From: Haematobia irritans
Lineage: Eukaryota; Arthropoda; Insecta; Diptera; Muscidae
Assembly (NCBI RefSeq): GCF_050003625.1
Contig: NC_134397.1
Coordinates: forward strand, 146,567,526 to 146,631,525
Reading direction: 5' to 3'
Length of the DNA: 64,000 nt
The translations under genes and the position numbers were made by a program. Positions 10,591-22,450 of this stretch are shown piece by piece (within the stretch, counting starts at the first letter, position 1; every line of letters starts with the position of its first letter). Below the pieces are notes generated by a model that was not told where the DNA came from, ran no database searches, and saw nothing but the letters and a program-made list of their open reading frames with translations.

Positions 10591-11523
10591 AAGGGTGATT
10601 CTTTTGAGGTTAGGATTTTCATGCATTAGTATTTGACAGATCACGTGGGATTTCAGACATGGTGTCAAAGAGAAAGATGCTCAGTATGCTTTGACATTTC
10701 ATCATGAATAGACTTACTAACGAGCAACGCTTGCAAATCATTGAATTTTATTACCAAAATCAGTGGCAGAAAATCCGCTTTTTTATCGACAAATTTTGTT
10801 CAGCGATGAGGCTCATTTCTGGTTGAATGGCTACGTAAATAAGCAAAATTGCCGCATTTGGAGTGAAGAGCAACCAGAAGCCGTTCAAGAACTGCCCATG
10901 CATCCCGAAAAATGCACTGTTTGGTGTGGTTTGTACGCTGGTGGAATCATTGGACCGTATTTTTTCAAAGATGCTGTTGGACGCAACGTTACGGTGAATG
11001 GCGATCGCTATCGTTCGATGCTAACAAACTTTTTGTTGCCAAAAATGGAAGAACTGAACTTGGTTGACATGTGGTTTCAACAAGATGGCGCTACATGCCA
11101 CACAGCTCGCGATTCTATGGCCATTTTGAGGGAAAACTTCGGAGAACAATTCATCTCAAGAAATGGACCGGTAAGTTGGCCACCAAGATCATGCGATTTG
11201 ACGCCTTTAGACTATTTTTTGTGGGGCTACGTCAAGTCTAAAGTCTACAGAAATAAGCCAGCAACTATTCCAGCTTTGGAAGACAACATTTCCGAAGAAA
11301 TTCGGGCTATTCCGGCCGAAATGCTCGAAAAAGTTGCCCAAAATTGGACTTTCCGAATGGACCACCTAAGACGCAGCCGCGGTCAACATTTAAATGAAAT
11401 TATCTTCAAAAAGTAAATGTCATGGACCAATCTAACGTTTCAAATAAAGAACCGATGAGATTTTGCATATTTTATGCGTTTTTTTTTAAAAAAAAGTTAT
11501 CAAGCTCTTAACAAATCACCCTT
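10591..11523 (+). mobile_element. DD41D mariner (rosa-type) element with TA target duplication
   Basis: The ends are AAGGGTGATTC and, inverted, AATCACCCTT, flanked by TA on both sides. A paralogous HINE-C at 21762-21780 carries the uninterrupted site CCTTTATATATAGCCCCC. Deleting 10591-11523 plus one TA restores exactly that sequence, which proves both boundaries. The element is 933 bp, shorter than a full copy, because the N-terminal half of the gene is deleted. Confidence 0.93.
10704..11416 (+). pseudogene. DD41D mariner transposase, internally deleted
   Basis: The start is ATG at 10704 (MNRLTNEQRLQIIEFYYQNQ), which matches the N-terminus of mariner transposases. At 10763 the frame jumps to a long open frame of 217 residues that contains the whole catalytic core. 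Numbering that frame, D15 lies in FSDEAHF, D108 in QQDGATCHTA and D150 in LTPLDYFLWG. D108 and D150 are separated by 41 residues, the spacing of the rosa (DD41D) group. The DNA-binding helix-turn-helix region, about 120 residues, is missing at the junction, and the frame changes there, so no complete protein can be made. The catalytic part shows no stop, which suggests a young deletion. It ends at TAA 11414-11416, about 110 bp from the right terminus. Confidence 0.88.
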
Positions 11524-12240
11524 TATATAGCCCCCAACACATTTGACGGATGTGATATGGTATCGAAAATTTAGATCTACAAAGTGGTGCAGGGTATAAT
11601 ATAGTCGGCCCCGCCCGACTTTAGACTTTCCTTACTTTTTTAGGAACATAAAGAGGTGTGCCGAAAATGGTGAATATCCGTCCATGTGCACTGATAATGA
11701 AAATTGCTTGAAACTGAATTATAGTTTCCAGATTTTACTTCTGGTAATCATTTAAATAATGGGGGTAAAAATCTACACATATTAGATTTTAAATCACTTG
11801 CACACGATGTCTATGATTCCTCTAAAACTCAAACAAATATGGTTCTTGTAAATCCAGAATCTGAACTAGTCTTCATAGGTAAAATCTTTGAATTTATCTT
11901 CGGGAAGTGTACTGGTTGAACTGATCTGCTTGTCACCAAATCCCCCTGAAGTTTTCACAGGAAACTATAATATTTGATTCATGGTGGTGGGTATTTAAGA
12001 TTCGGCCCGGCCGAACTTATTGCTTTATATACTTGTTTTATTTAATATATACCACGTATGAACTGACTTATAATTTAGAAGACGGTGTTAGGAGGTTTTA
12101 AGATACCTTGCCATCGGCAAGCGTTACCGCAACCCAAGATTGTGGATGGCAGTGTTTAGAAGAAGTTTCTACGCAATCCATGGTGGAGGGTACATAAAAT
12201 TTGGCTTGGCCTTATGCCGTATATACTTGTTTTTTTTTTG

Positions 12241-12556
12241 TTTGGTTTGGCTCATCTTGAAACACCCATACATCGATTGATATTTATTTACGGCCTCATA
12301 CCGGTTAATCCGCAATTCATCACAATGTCATAGAAGGGTTTCGAAGCACCGGGATCGTACTTTTGCCACATTTCATTCCAGCAATCGACTCGAGTGGGAT
12401 CCAACGCGAACAAATTTTTTTTTGACGGTCAACTGTTCATGCAATATTGAAAGTAACATATGCTGGTTCCACTAAAATTCCTAAGGTTGTCTCAATTTCA
12501 CGATAGGTCACATGACAATCTTGAAACACCAGTTGCCGCACAGCATCAACACCTAT
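12241..12556 (-). pseudogene. DD34D mariner transposase, N-terminal-side fragment
   Basis: Minus-strand frames give HVTYREIETTLGI (the helix-turn-helix region), then KYDPGASKPFYDIV. After a frameshift comes a diverged segment with an Asp-Glu pair at the expected first catalytic position, and then YGCFKMSQT. The next expected residues, ARSTSKQ, are found at 6577, across HINE-A. At least two frameshifts and internal stops are present. Upstream of 12556 the match is lost, so the first part of the gene is missing. Confidence 0.8.
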
Positions 12557-12639
12557 ATAAGGAATCGCCTCAAATCTGTTTCAAGAGCAAAATTTTATAT
12601 TTGGAAATAAAATTTGCTTATCAAGGAAGCTCAAACAGT

Positions 12640-13185
12640 AAAATCGAGGGATCGGTTTATCTTGGGGCTATATATAATAATGGACTGATATGGACCAAGT
12701 TTTGCATTTCAACCGGAACAGATGAAATTTTCTCTTCCAAGAGGCTCGGATGAAATTTGCTCCTCCTAGAGGATCCGCAAGCAACATCTGGGGATCGGTT
12801 TATATGGGGGCTGTATATAACTATGGACCGATATAGACCAATCTATGTATGGGTGTTGTAGGTCATATACTAACACCACATACCAAAATTCAACCAGATC
12901 GGATGGATTTTGCTTCTCCAAGAGGCTTCGTAGATCAAATCTGGAGATATGGTTTATATGGGGGCTATATATAATTATCGACCGATATGAATAAATTGTT
13001 GCATGGTTGTTAGAAACCATATACTAACACCACGACCTAAGATTCAACCGGATCGGATGAAATTTGCTCCTCCAAAAGGATCCGCAAGCAAAATCTGGAG
13101 ATCGGTTTATATGGGGCTATATATGATTGTAAACCGATATCGACCAATTTTTGCATGGGTTTTAGAGGTCATGACCTACTCAAAA
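12640..13185 (-). mobile_element. HINE-A fragment (tandem units only)
   Basis: Three to four 153-bp units carry GGATCGGTTTATATGGGGGC and TCAACCGGATCGGATGAAAT. They belong to a minus-strand HINE-A without ends. The segment 12557-12639 before it is AT-rich and unassigned. Confidence 0.75.
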
Positions 13186-14154
13186 TTATGTTAAGAATAC
13201 ACGCATTTTCGTTGAGAAATTGTGTAATGAAGCAAAATATATTTAATTTGTTGCAAAAAAGTCTTAAATTCGCAACAAAAACGAAAATGTAAAAAAAGAT
13301 TAAAATGATTTGTGTCTTCGCTAAAACAACTTTAGAAAACAACTTTAACTTCACACCCTTAGTCAATATTAAGTCAACATCCCCTAAGACTCTAACCAGA
13401 TGACCAAACGTTAAATTCAGTCATTGCATTTGGGAACTGTTGTCCTCTTCTCTCATATCTTCCAATGTGGAATATTCAGCATCCAGTACACCGTCCAAAC
13501 TCGCACATTTAAGACTCATTAATGTGGCGACATTAGTGAAATAGGAAAAATTGCCAATAGTTGCTGTTCTTTGGCAATGTTCTCTTGTTGGTTATTTTTT
13601 TTTTTGTCACAGTCGCTGATGTTTTTGTGTTGACGATCTTCAGACAAATAGTTGTCGCTTAAAAAAAGGATCAACGGATACAAAGCCATTTCATTTCCTC
13701 CCCTAACCACTTGCATCACAAGCCACCAAAACAATTGCAGATTGCAACACCATTCTGGAAGAGAAAAGATGACCATAATGATGTTGGCGACAATAATGAC
13801 AATGAGCCATAGTTTTTGCTATTTGGCCAATATGGCTACATCAACAGAGAGATAGAGAGGAAAAAAAACAGAGCAAAAGCGTTTTCAGCATTTTTAGTTA
13901 ATTTACCGAGAAAAACATTTTCAAATGCACATTTTTCGTAGTAGAAAGACATCTTTTGTATTTTCTTTTTTCAGTTAGAATACAGAGCTGACAATGCCAT
14001 AAATTAGGCACCCACCATTTTAAGGTTTTATAGCCTTTTAAAAACCGAAGTTTGGCTAGCTCAGCTTGTGATCCGGAAGTAGGGCCAATGACTATTAAAT
14101 GGGCTTGTCATATGGCGGAATTACTTCGTTTGTTATGCCTGGAAGTTCATTTGA
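13186..14154. other. Low-repeat fly DNA, no gene recognised
   Basis: This stretch lacks the HINE and satellite motifs. It contains poly-T/poly-A stretches and short ATGATG/AATAATGACAATGA runs near 13770-13815, typical of fly introns or intergenic spacers. Frames are short on both strands and none resembles a known protein. Confidence 0.4.
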
Positions 14155-15888
<1,734 letters not shown>

Positions 15889-16765
15889 ATCCGCTACTTT
15901 ATATTTCGATATTTGGCGGCGAAGGGGGACCTCCCCTTTGTTCGACTTTTTTTTTTTTTTTAAGTACAGTGAAAAAACTAAAATTCTCTAAATTATCTGA
16001 GATCTACAGAGAAAATGCTGTGAGGTTATGGAATTAATATGGGGTACCTGACGATTTCATATGTAGACGGGGAAGGGGACCTCCCCCTTGCCCTACTTTT
16101 TGAAACTTGGAACAAAATTATGCGACTTGCTTGAAATTTTCATTGAATGCTGGGGTTGGCATCTAGACAAAAAGCCGCTACATTATTTTTCGATATTTGG
16201 TCGGAGAGGGGGGCCACCCTTTTGCCCGACTTTTTTTAAAGTACAGTAAAAACAAACTCAACTCCCCCGACTGAAATTTTACGGAAAAAATGGGTAAGGT
16301 TATGAAATTTATATCAGGTTCCTGATTTTTTAATAAAAATAAAAATAAAAAGCATAGGGAGACATCCGCTTCTCTTAAGTACATACAGAGAAACAATTAA
16401 ACTTTACCGAGTTGCTCGAAATTTACAGAGGACTGGGGAGAGGTTACGATATTAATAGTTGATACCTGATTTTGTGATATTTGGACGGAAGAGAGGCCGC
16501 CCCTTTAGGCTTATAATTTGCTTAACATTTTCTGGGACGTTTACAGAAGGTACGCTACATCAATTTTCGATATTTGGTCGGGGAGGAGGTCCCCCTCTAA
16601 AACTGCAAAAAAAAAACAAAATTCTTAAGTTTTCTTGAAATTTACAAAGGCAGTGGGGGAAGGTTATGAACGAAGAGGCAACCTTCCTTGCCCCACACTT
16701 GAAGGAAAGTTTCAAGAATTTTCCGTGAAGATTAGGGGTGCTATTCACTACGGGCCGGGTTACGC
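15889..16765 (+). repeat. R4 repeat block (GGGGACCTCCCCTTTG family)
   Basis: The motif GGGACCTCCCCTTTG or variants recurs at about 15927, 16076, 16207, 16490, 16577 and 16676. It alternates with GATATTTGG, AAAGTACAGT and TTGCTTGAAATTTTCATTGA segments. The first intervals alternate near 134 and 149 bp, giving a dimer of about 280 bp. Related copies occur at 22560-23085 and 26040-29152. There is no coding frame of known type. Confidence 0.75.
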
Positions 16766-16769
16766 TAGT

Positions 16770-17115
16770 TTTCTATAGAAATAAAATTTTGGCAAAATTT
16801 TCCATAGAAATAAAATTTTGACAAAATTTTCAATAGAAATAAAATTTTGACAAAGTTTTCTTTAGAAATAAAATATTGACATAATTTTCTATAGAAATAA
16901 ACTATTGAGAAAGGTTTCTATAGAAATAAAATTTTGAAAAAATTTTCAATAACAATAAAATATTGAAAAAATTGTCTATAGGAATAAAATTTTGACAACA
17001 TTTTCTATAGAAATAAAATTTTGACAAAATTTTCTATAGAAATAAAATTTTGAAAAAATTTTCTATGGAAATAAAATTTTGACATAATTTTCTATAAATG
17101 AAAAATTTTGACAAA
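16770..17115 (+). repeat. 29-bp satellite array (about 12 units)
   Basis: Plus-orientation units with the CTATAGAAATAAAATTTTGA landmark. It ends abruptly against a HINE-D (GTCY)n segment at 17116. Confidence 0.88.
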
Positions 17116-17500
17116 ATTCCGTCTGTCTGTTATGTTTGTCTGTCTGTGAACACATTTTTGTAATCAATGTCTACGTTGCAGTTTTAGTCCAATCGACTTC
17201 AATTTGGCACTGGTATGCATTTTGAGAATAGAATCCTACTGATTTTGGAACAAATCGGTTCAGACCACATAAAGATGTCCGTCTATCAATCTGTTGTAAT
17301 CACGCTACAGGCGATATCTTCGTGATTTTTTGCACATATTCTGTTTTTGTCTGCAAGCAGATCAAGTTCGAAGGTGGGCTATATCAATTCGGATATTAAT
17401 TTTTTTGTGATTCTACATGCCTCAAATTTTATCCGATTTGCCTGAAATTCAATATATAGACGTATTTTAGGCCCACAAATAGGTGTGTCTAATATCGTGG
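17116..17500 (+). mobile_element. Fused HINE-D and HINE-B fragments
   Basis: 17116-17265 carries GTCTGTCTGTGAACACATTT and ATTTTGGAACAAATCGGTTC, as in HINE-D. From 17266 the sequence changes to the HINE-B block with GTTGTAATCACGCTACAG and GCAGATCAAGTTCGAAG. The join lies at a CAGACCACATAAAGATGTCC segment. The chimera could come from recombination, template switching or deletion between neighbours. Confidence 0.65.
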
Positions 17501-18289
17501 TTTGGTAATAATCCGACAACATTCAGAACATAAAAGGGAAAAATTGATATTTGTCTAACGAACTTGCTTATCTCAATGCATCTCTAACAATAGACAGCCA
17601 TTCTACCTCACCTAACTTATCCCTGATGGCAAGATTGACCATCGCTGCAAATTCGTTTCGATAGAAACATCATCACCAACGGTGGCAAGCAAGATACGCA
17701 TGCGTAAGAAAAACATTTGTATGTGGCCATAGTGCTATGAACTGAAATCAAGTCGATCATTTATGGCGTTTTATTTAGCGGCTGAAAATGTTGCAAATAG
17801 ACTTTTTCTTTTGTGTAACGAAAAAAAAAAACAACGCAAACAGAAACAGAAATCTCACAAGACTTCTGTTTTAATCGTTTTTTATGTTGCCTATTTATTT
17901 ATGACATTTTTTTGTGGCAGCGTCAATTTATGCTACAATTACTTTTTGTACTCTAGCCAAACAAAAGAAAAGCTTTGTAAAGTCGAAATCAGGAGTCAAG
18001 GGTGGGGGGAGATGAAATTTATAGGGAATGCGATTTGGATAATTGGAGATTTGTGACCGACCGATTTTTATCGGCGGTGGCTGGGACACAATTTTTGCCA
18101 ACGGCGGTGGCGGCTTGACTATAGAGCCGATAAAAATTAGCCTATTCGGCTCCGTTCACGTATCCAATAACAATATACTTAAAAGGATTCAAACATCTAT
18201 GATCTTAAGTGTATATATAAAACCGAATTTTAAAAAACCGAATTTGTTGGTTATGAACACGAATGCCACTCGAGCCAAAAATAATGCAC
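17501..18289. other. Low-repeat fly DNA with a short GGCGGTGG inverted motif
   Basis: No gene is recognised. At 18060-18075 ATTTTTATCGGC is followed about 50-60 bp later by GCCGATAAAAAT, forming a stem around CGGCGGTGGCGGC. The rest is AT-rich with weak 60-100 codon frames without similarity I can name. From 18265, GCCACTCGAGCCAAAAATAA marks the start of a satellite module. Confidence 0.4.
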
Positions 18290-18412
18290 CAAAATTTGGA
18301 GAAAATTTTACCACAAAACTACGAAATAAAAAAATATTATTTTCCAAATTTTATTTCTACAATTTTGTCAAAGTTTAATTTCTATAGAAAATTCTCTCAG
18401 AATTTTATTTTT
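18290..18412 (-). repeat. Degraded 29-bp satellite units
   Basis: A few diverged reverse-orientation units (TTTATTTCTA, AAATTCTCTCAGAATTTT) follow the GCCACTCGAGCC landmark. They are interrupted by the MITE at 18414. Confidence 0.6.
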
Positions 18413-18413
18413 T

Positions 18414-18680
18414 CATTAATTACAATTTTAAATGCGAGCTAATTGGACATGAAGATTAAGGAACTGGTATTATTATGCTATTGAAAAGAAAATGCCAGAT
18501 ACCCATCTTACAAGCCTGACAATACATATGTTTCAGTGTTGGCTAATCCACATTTCCATAGTCTCTAGTAAGAGAGATGATTCAATTTGGGTCTTATATG
18601 CTAATTTCTTATGGAAATTACATACGAGAATCATTTAATTTTCATGTCCAATTAGCTCGCATTTAAAATTGTAATTAATG
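18414..18680. mobile_element. MITE with about 40-bp perfect terminal inverted repeats
   Basis: The left end CATTAATTACAATTTTAAAT, continuing into GCGAGCTAATTGGACATGAA, is an exact reverse complement of the right end. The whole element is 267 bp without coding sequence. The outer ATTAAT is both inverted and direct, so it could be terminus or target duplication. The perfect arms indicate a recent insertion or strong hairpin conservation. Superfamily not assigned. Confidence 0.85.
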
Positions 18681-18739
18681 TAAAGTAAATGATTTGGACG
18701 AAAAACCAGCCTGGGTTGATATCAGGCTAACATAAAGAT

Positions 18740-19300
18740 AGTATATTATTTTTTCTATAGAATTTTTTGTCAAAATTTTATTTCCATAGAAAATTTTGTC
18801 AAAATTTTGCTTCTATAGAAAATTTTGTCAACATTTTATTTTTATAGAAAAATTTGTCAAAATTTTATTTCCATACAAAAATTTGTCAACATTTTTTTTC
18901 TATAGAAAATTTTGTCAAAATTTTATTTCTATAGAAAATTTTTTCAAACTTTTATTTCTATAGAAAATTTTGTCAAAATTTTATTTCTATAGAACATTTT
19001 GTCAAAATTTTATTTCTATAGAAACTTTTGTCAAAATTTTATTCCTATAGAAAATTTTGTCAAAATTTTATTTCTATATAAAATTTTGTCAAAATTTTAT
19101 TTCTATAGAAAAATTTGTCAAAATTTTATTTCTATAGAAAAATTTGTCAAAATTTTATTTTTAGATTTAGTCAAAATTTTATTTCTATAGCAATTTTTGT
19201 TGAAAGTTTATTCCTATAGAAAATTTTGTCAAAATTTTATTTCAATAGAAAATTTTTTAAAAATTTTATTTCTATAAAAAATTTTTTCAAAATGGAAAAT
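18740..19300 (-). repeat. 29-bp satellite array (about 19 units)
   Basis: Reverse-orientation units, quite homogeneous (TTTTGTCAAAATTTTATTTC between CTATAGAAAA blocks). It ends at a HINE-C start at 19313. Confidence 0.9.
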
Positions 19301-19312
19301 CTCAATATTTTT

Positions 19313-21885
19313 TTATACCCTTCACCACAGGGTATAATAAGTTTGTGCATTTGTATGTAACGCCAAGAAGGAAAAGTCTGAGACCCATCGTTAGTATACC
19401 GATCGTCTTAGAATTAAATTCTGAGTCGATTTAGCGATGTCCGTCTGTTTGTCTGTCTGTCCGTCTGTCTGTCTGTTGATGTATTTTTGTGTGCAAAGTA
19501 CAGCTCACAGTTTTAGTCCGATTGTCCTAAAATTTGGTATAGGGTCCTGTTTCGGCTCAAAGACGATCTCTATTGATTTTGGAAAAAATCGGTTCAGATT
19601 TAGATATAGCTGCCATATATATTTTTCACCGATCTGGTCATAATTGGCGTGTATATCAACCGATCTTCCTCAAATTCCGTACATCCGAATATTTTATAAG
19701 TCTCGAAAAACTTGCAAAATATCAGCCAAATCGGTTCAGATTAAGATATAGCTCCCATATATAGCTTTCGCCCGATTTACACTCATTTGCCCACAGAGGC
19801 CAATTTTTTGCTCCGATTTAGTTGAAATTTGGCACAGGGAGTAGAATTAGTATTGTAGCTATGCGTGTCAAATTTGGTTGAAATCGGTTCAGATTTAGAT
19901 ATAGCTCCCATATATAGCTTTCGCCCGATTTACACTCATATGACCACAGAGGCCAATTTTTAACTCCGATTTAGTTGAAATTTTGCACAGGGAGTATAAT
20001 TAGCATTGTAGCTATGCGTGCCAAATTTGGTTGAAATCGGTTCAGATTTAGATATATCTCCCATTTATAGTTTTCGCCCGATTTACACTCATATGACCAC
20101 AGAGGTCAATTTTTGGTCCGATTTAGTTGAAATTTTGCAGAGGGAGTAGAATTAGCATTGTAACTATGCGTGCCAAATTTGGTTGACATCGGTTCAGATT
20201 TAGATATATCTCCCATTTATAGCTTTCGCCCGATCTACACTCATTTGCCCACAGAGGCCAATTTTTAACTCCGATTTAGTTGAAATTTTGCACAGGGAGT
20301 AGAATTAGCATTGTAGCTATGCGTGCCAAATTTGGTTGAAATCGGTTCAGATTTAGATATATCTCCCATTTATAGTTTTCGCCCGATTTACACTCATATG
20401 ACCACAGAGGTCAATTTTTGGTCCGATTTAGTTGAAATTTTGCACAGGGAGTAGAATTAGCATTGTAACTATGCGTGCCAAATTTGGTTGACATCGGTTC
20501 AGATTTAGATATATCTCCCATTTATAGCTTTCGCCCGATTTACACTCATATGACCACAGAGGCCAATTTTTAACTCCGATTTAGTTGAAATTTTGCACAG
20601 GGAGTATAATTAGCATTGTAGCTATACGTGCCAAATTTGGCTGAAATCGGTTCAGATTTAGATATGTCTCCCATATATAGCTTTCGCCAGATTTACATTC
20701 ATATGACCACAGAGGCCAATTTTTGGCTCCTATTTAGTTGAAATTTTGCACAGGGAGTAGAATTAGCATTGTAGCTATGCGTGCCAAATTTGGTTGAAAT
20801 CGGTTCAGAGTTAGATATATCTCCCATATACAGCTTTCGCCAGATTTACACTCATATGACCACAGAGGCCAATTTTTAACTCCGATTTAGTTGAAATTTT
20901 GCACAGGGAGTAGAATTAGCATTGTAGCTATGCGTGCCAAATTTGGTTGAAATCGGTTCAGATTTAGATATATCTCCCATTTATAGCTTTCGCCCGATTT
21001 ACACTCATATGACCACAGAGGCCAATTTTTAACTCCGATTTAGTTGAAATTTTGCACAGGGAGTATAATTAGCATTGTAGCTATACGTGCCAAATTTGGC
21101 TGAAATCGGTTCAGATTTAGATATGCTCCCATATATAGCTTTCGCCCGATTTACATTCATATGACCACAGAGGCCAATTTTTTGCTCCTATTTAGTTGAA
21201 ATTTTGCACAGGGAGTAGAATTAGCATTGTAGCTATGCGTGCCAAATTTGGTTGAAATCGGTTCAGAGTTAGATATATCTCCCATATACAGCTTTCGCCA
21301 GATTTACACTCATATGACCACAGAGGCCAATTTTTAACTCCGATTTAGTTGAAATTTTGCACAGGGAGTAGAATTAGCATTGTAATTATGCGTGCCAAAT
21401 TTGGTTGAAATCGGTTCAGATTTAGATATAGCTCCCATATATATGTTTTTCTGATTTCGACAAAAATGGTCAAAATACCAACATTTTCCTTGTAAAATCG
21501 CCACTGCTTAGTCCAAAAGTTGTTAAAATGACTCTAATTTTCCTAAACTTCTAATACATATATATCGAGCGATAAATCATAAATAAACTTTTGCGAAGTT
21601 CCCTTAAAATTGCTTCAGATTTATATGTTTCCCATATTTTTGTACTAACATTGTGTTCCGCCCTAGTGCATTAGCCGACTTAAATTTTGAGTCTATAGAT
21701 TTTGTAGAAGTCTATCAAATTCTGTCCAGATCGAGTGATATTTAAATGTATGTATTTGGGACAAACCTTTATATATAGCCCCCAACACATTTGACGGATG
21801 TGATATGGTATCGAAAATTTAGATCTACAAAGTGGTGCAGGGTATAATATAGTCGGCCCCGCCCGACTTTAGACTTTCCTTACTT
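19313..21885 (+). mobile_element. HINE-C, complete, with expanded 152-bp array
   Basis: Starts TATACCCTTCACCACAGGGT. It carries TTTGTATGTAACGCCAAGAA, the GTCTGTTTGTCTGTCTGTCC region (19441-19470), ten or more units of 152-153 bp (19750-21430), then the family 3' region. The 3' region holds CCCAACACATTTGACGG, AGTGGTGCAGGGTATAATA, the hairpin AGTCGGCCCCGCCCGACT and CCTTACTTG at 21885. It is the longest HINE-C here (2.57 kb). Near 21770 it holds the empty site for the DD41D mariner found in the sister copy. Confidence 0.93.
19750..21430 (+). repeat. 152-153 bp tandem array with higher-order structure
   Basis: Units contain TTCGCCCGATTTACACTCAT, ACCACAGAGG, TTGCACAGGGAGTA and CGTGCCAAATTTGG. Units with TTTTTAACTCCG alternate with TTTTTGGTCCG or TTTTTGCTCC variants, giving a dimer near 305 bp. 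A three-unit block marked GCTATACGTG is repeated 459 bp apart (20621 and 21080). Amplification therefore proceeded by multimers and not only single units. Confidence 0.9.
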
Positions 21886-22450
21886 GTTTTCTATAGAAAA
21901 TTTTGTCAACATTTTTTTTCTATAGAAAATTTTGTCAAATTTTTATTTCTATAGCAAATTTTGTTAAAATGTTATTTCTATAGCAAATTTTGTTAAAATT
22001 TTATTCCTATAGAAAATCTTGTCGAAATTTTATTTCTATAGAAAATTTTGTGAAAATTTTATTTCAATAGAAAATTTTTTAAAATATTTATTTCTATAGA
22101 AAATTTTTTCAAAATGGAAAATATCAATATTTTATTTCTATAGAAAATTTTGTCAACATTTTATTTCTATAGAAAAATTTGTCATATTTTTATTTTTATA
22201 GAAAAATTTGTTAAAATTTTATTTCTGCAGAAAATTTTGTCAACATTTTATTTCTGTAGAAAATTTTGTCAAAATTTTATTTCTATAGAAAAATTTGTCA
22301 GAATTTTATTTCTATAAAAACTTTTAACAAAATTTTATTTCTATAAAAAATTTTGTCGTAATTTTATTTCCATAGAATTTGTTTTTCAAAATTTTATTTC
22401 TATAGACATTTTTTTCAAAATTGTTTTGCTATAGAAAATTTTGTTTTTTT
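21886..22450 (-). repeat. 29-bp satellite array (about 19 units)
   Basis: Reverse-orientation units directly abut the HINE-C terminus. Two short internal repeats of TTTTTTCAAAATGGAAAATA also appear in the array at 19270. Confidence 0.88.

Larger units (their letters stand above)
9583..11637 (+). mobile_element. HINE-C element nested in HINE-B
   Basis: The 5' hairpin TACCCTTCACCACTACTG is followed by a (GTCT)n run at 9720-9770 and four 152-bp units with TTCGCCCGATTTACACTCAT. The 3' part holds CCCAACACATTTGACGG, AGTGGTGCAGGGTATAATA and the hairpin AGTCGGCCCCGCCCGACT. The terminal CTTACTTG is changed to CTTACTTT. It lies between two Ts of the host GTATTTTAGGA, as expected of Helentron insertion between T residues with no duplication. 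A DD41D mariner sits in its 3' part. Confidence 0.88.
8089..12035 (+). mobile_element. HINE-B element, split by nested HINE-C
   Basis: Starts at CACCACCATAGAATGGTG, with its first few bases lost. It carries the CATTCCGTTTGTAAC-like block, TGTCTGTCTGTCTGTC, then 153-bp units with GACCGATCTCCCGATTT and ATCTAGAGGTATTTTAG landmarks to 9582. It resumes at 11638 (AGGAACATAAAGAGGTGTG), reaches the 3' copy CATGGTGGTGGGTATTTAAG, the hairpin TTCGGCCCGGCCGAA, and TATACTTG at 12035. Its target was the T-run of HINE-A after GTATTTAATCGG. Confidence 0.85.
6579..12229 (+). mobile_element. HINE-A element, split by nested HINE-B
   Basis: Starts TATACCCTCCACCATAG with an inverted partner GGGGGGTATATT. Next is the block with CATTCCGTTTGTAAC, then GTCCGTCC repeats (6716-6740), about 153-bp units with the GCGGAGCCT and CATCCGATCCGGCTGAAA landmarks, and a short 29-bp array. 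It breaks off at GTATTTAATCGG (8088). It resumes at 12036 with TTTAATATATACCACGTATG, reaches the 3' copy CCATGGTGGAGGGTAC, a degraded hairpin, and ATATACTTG at 12229. A SINE interrupts it at 7002-7327 and HINE-B at 8089-12035. It is itself inserted in the DD34D mariner gene. Confidence 0.85.

Noticed and set aside
17763..18378. Frames of 97 and 111 codons as possible host exons
   Set aside because: AT-rich, Lys-rich runs from poly-A stretches; the second runs into satellite sequence, so neither is supported.
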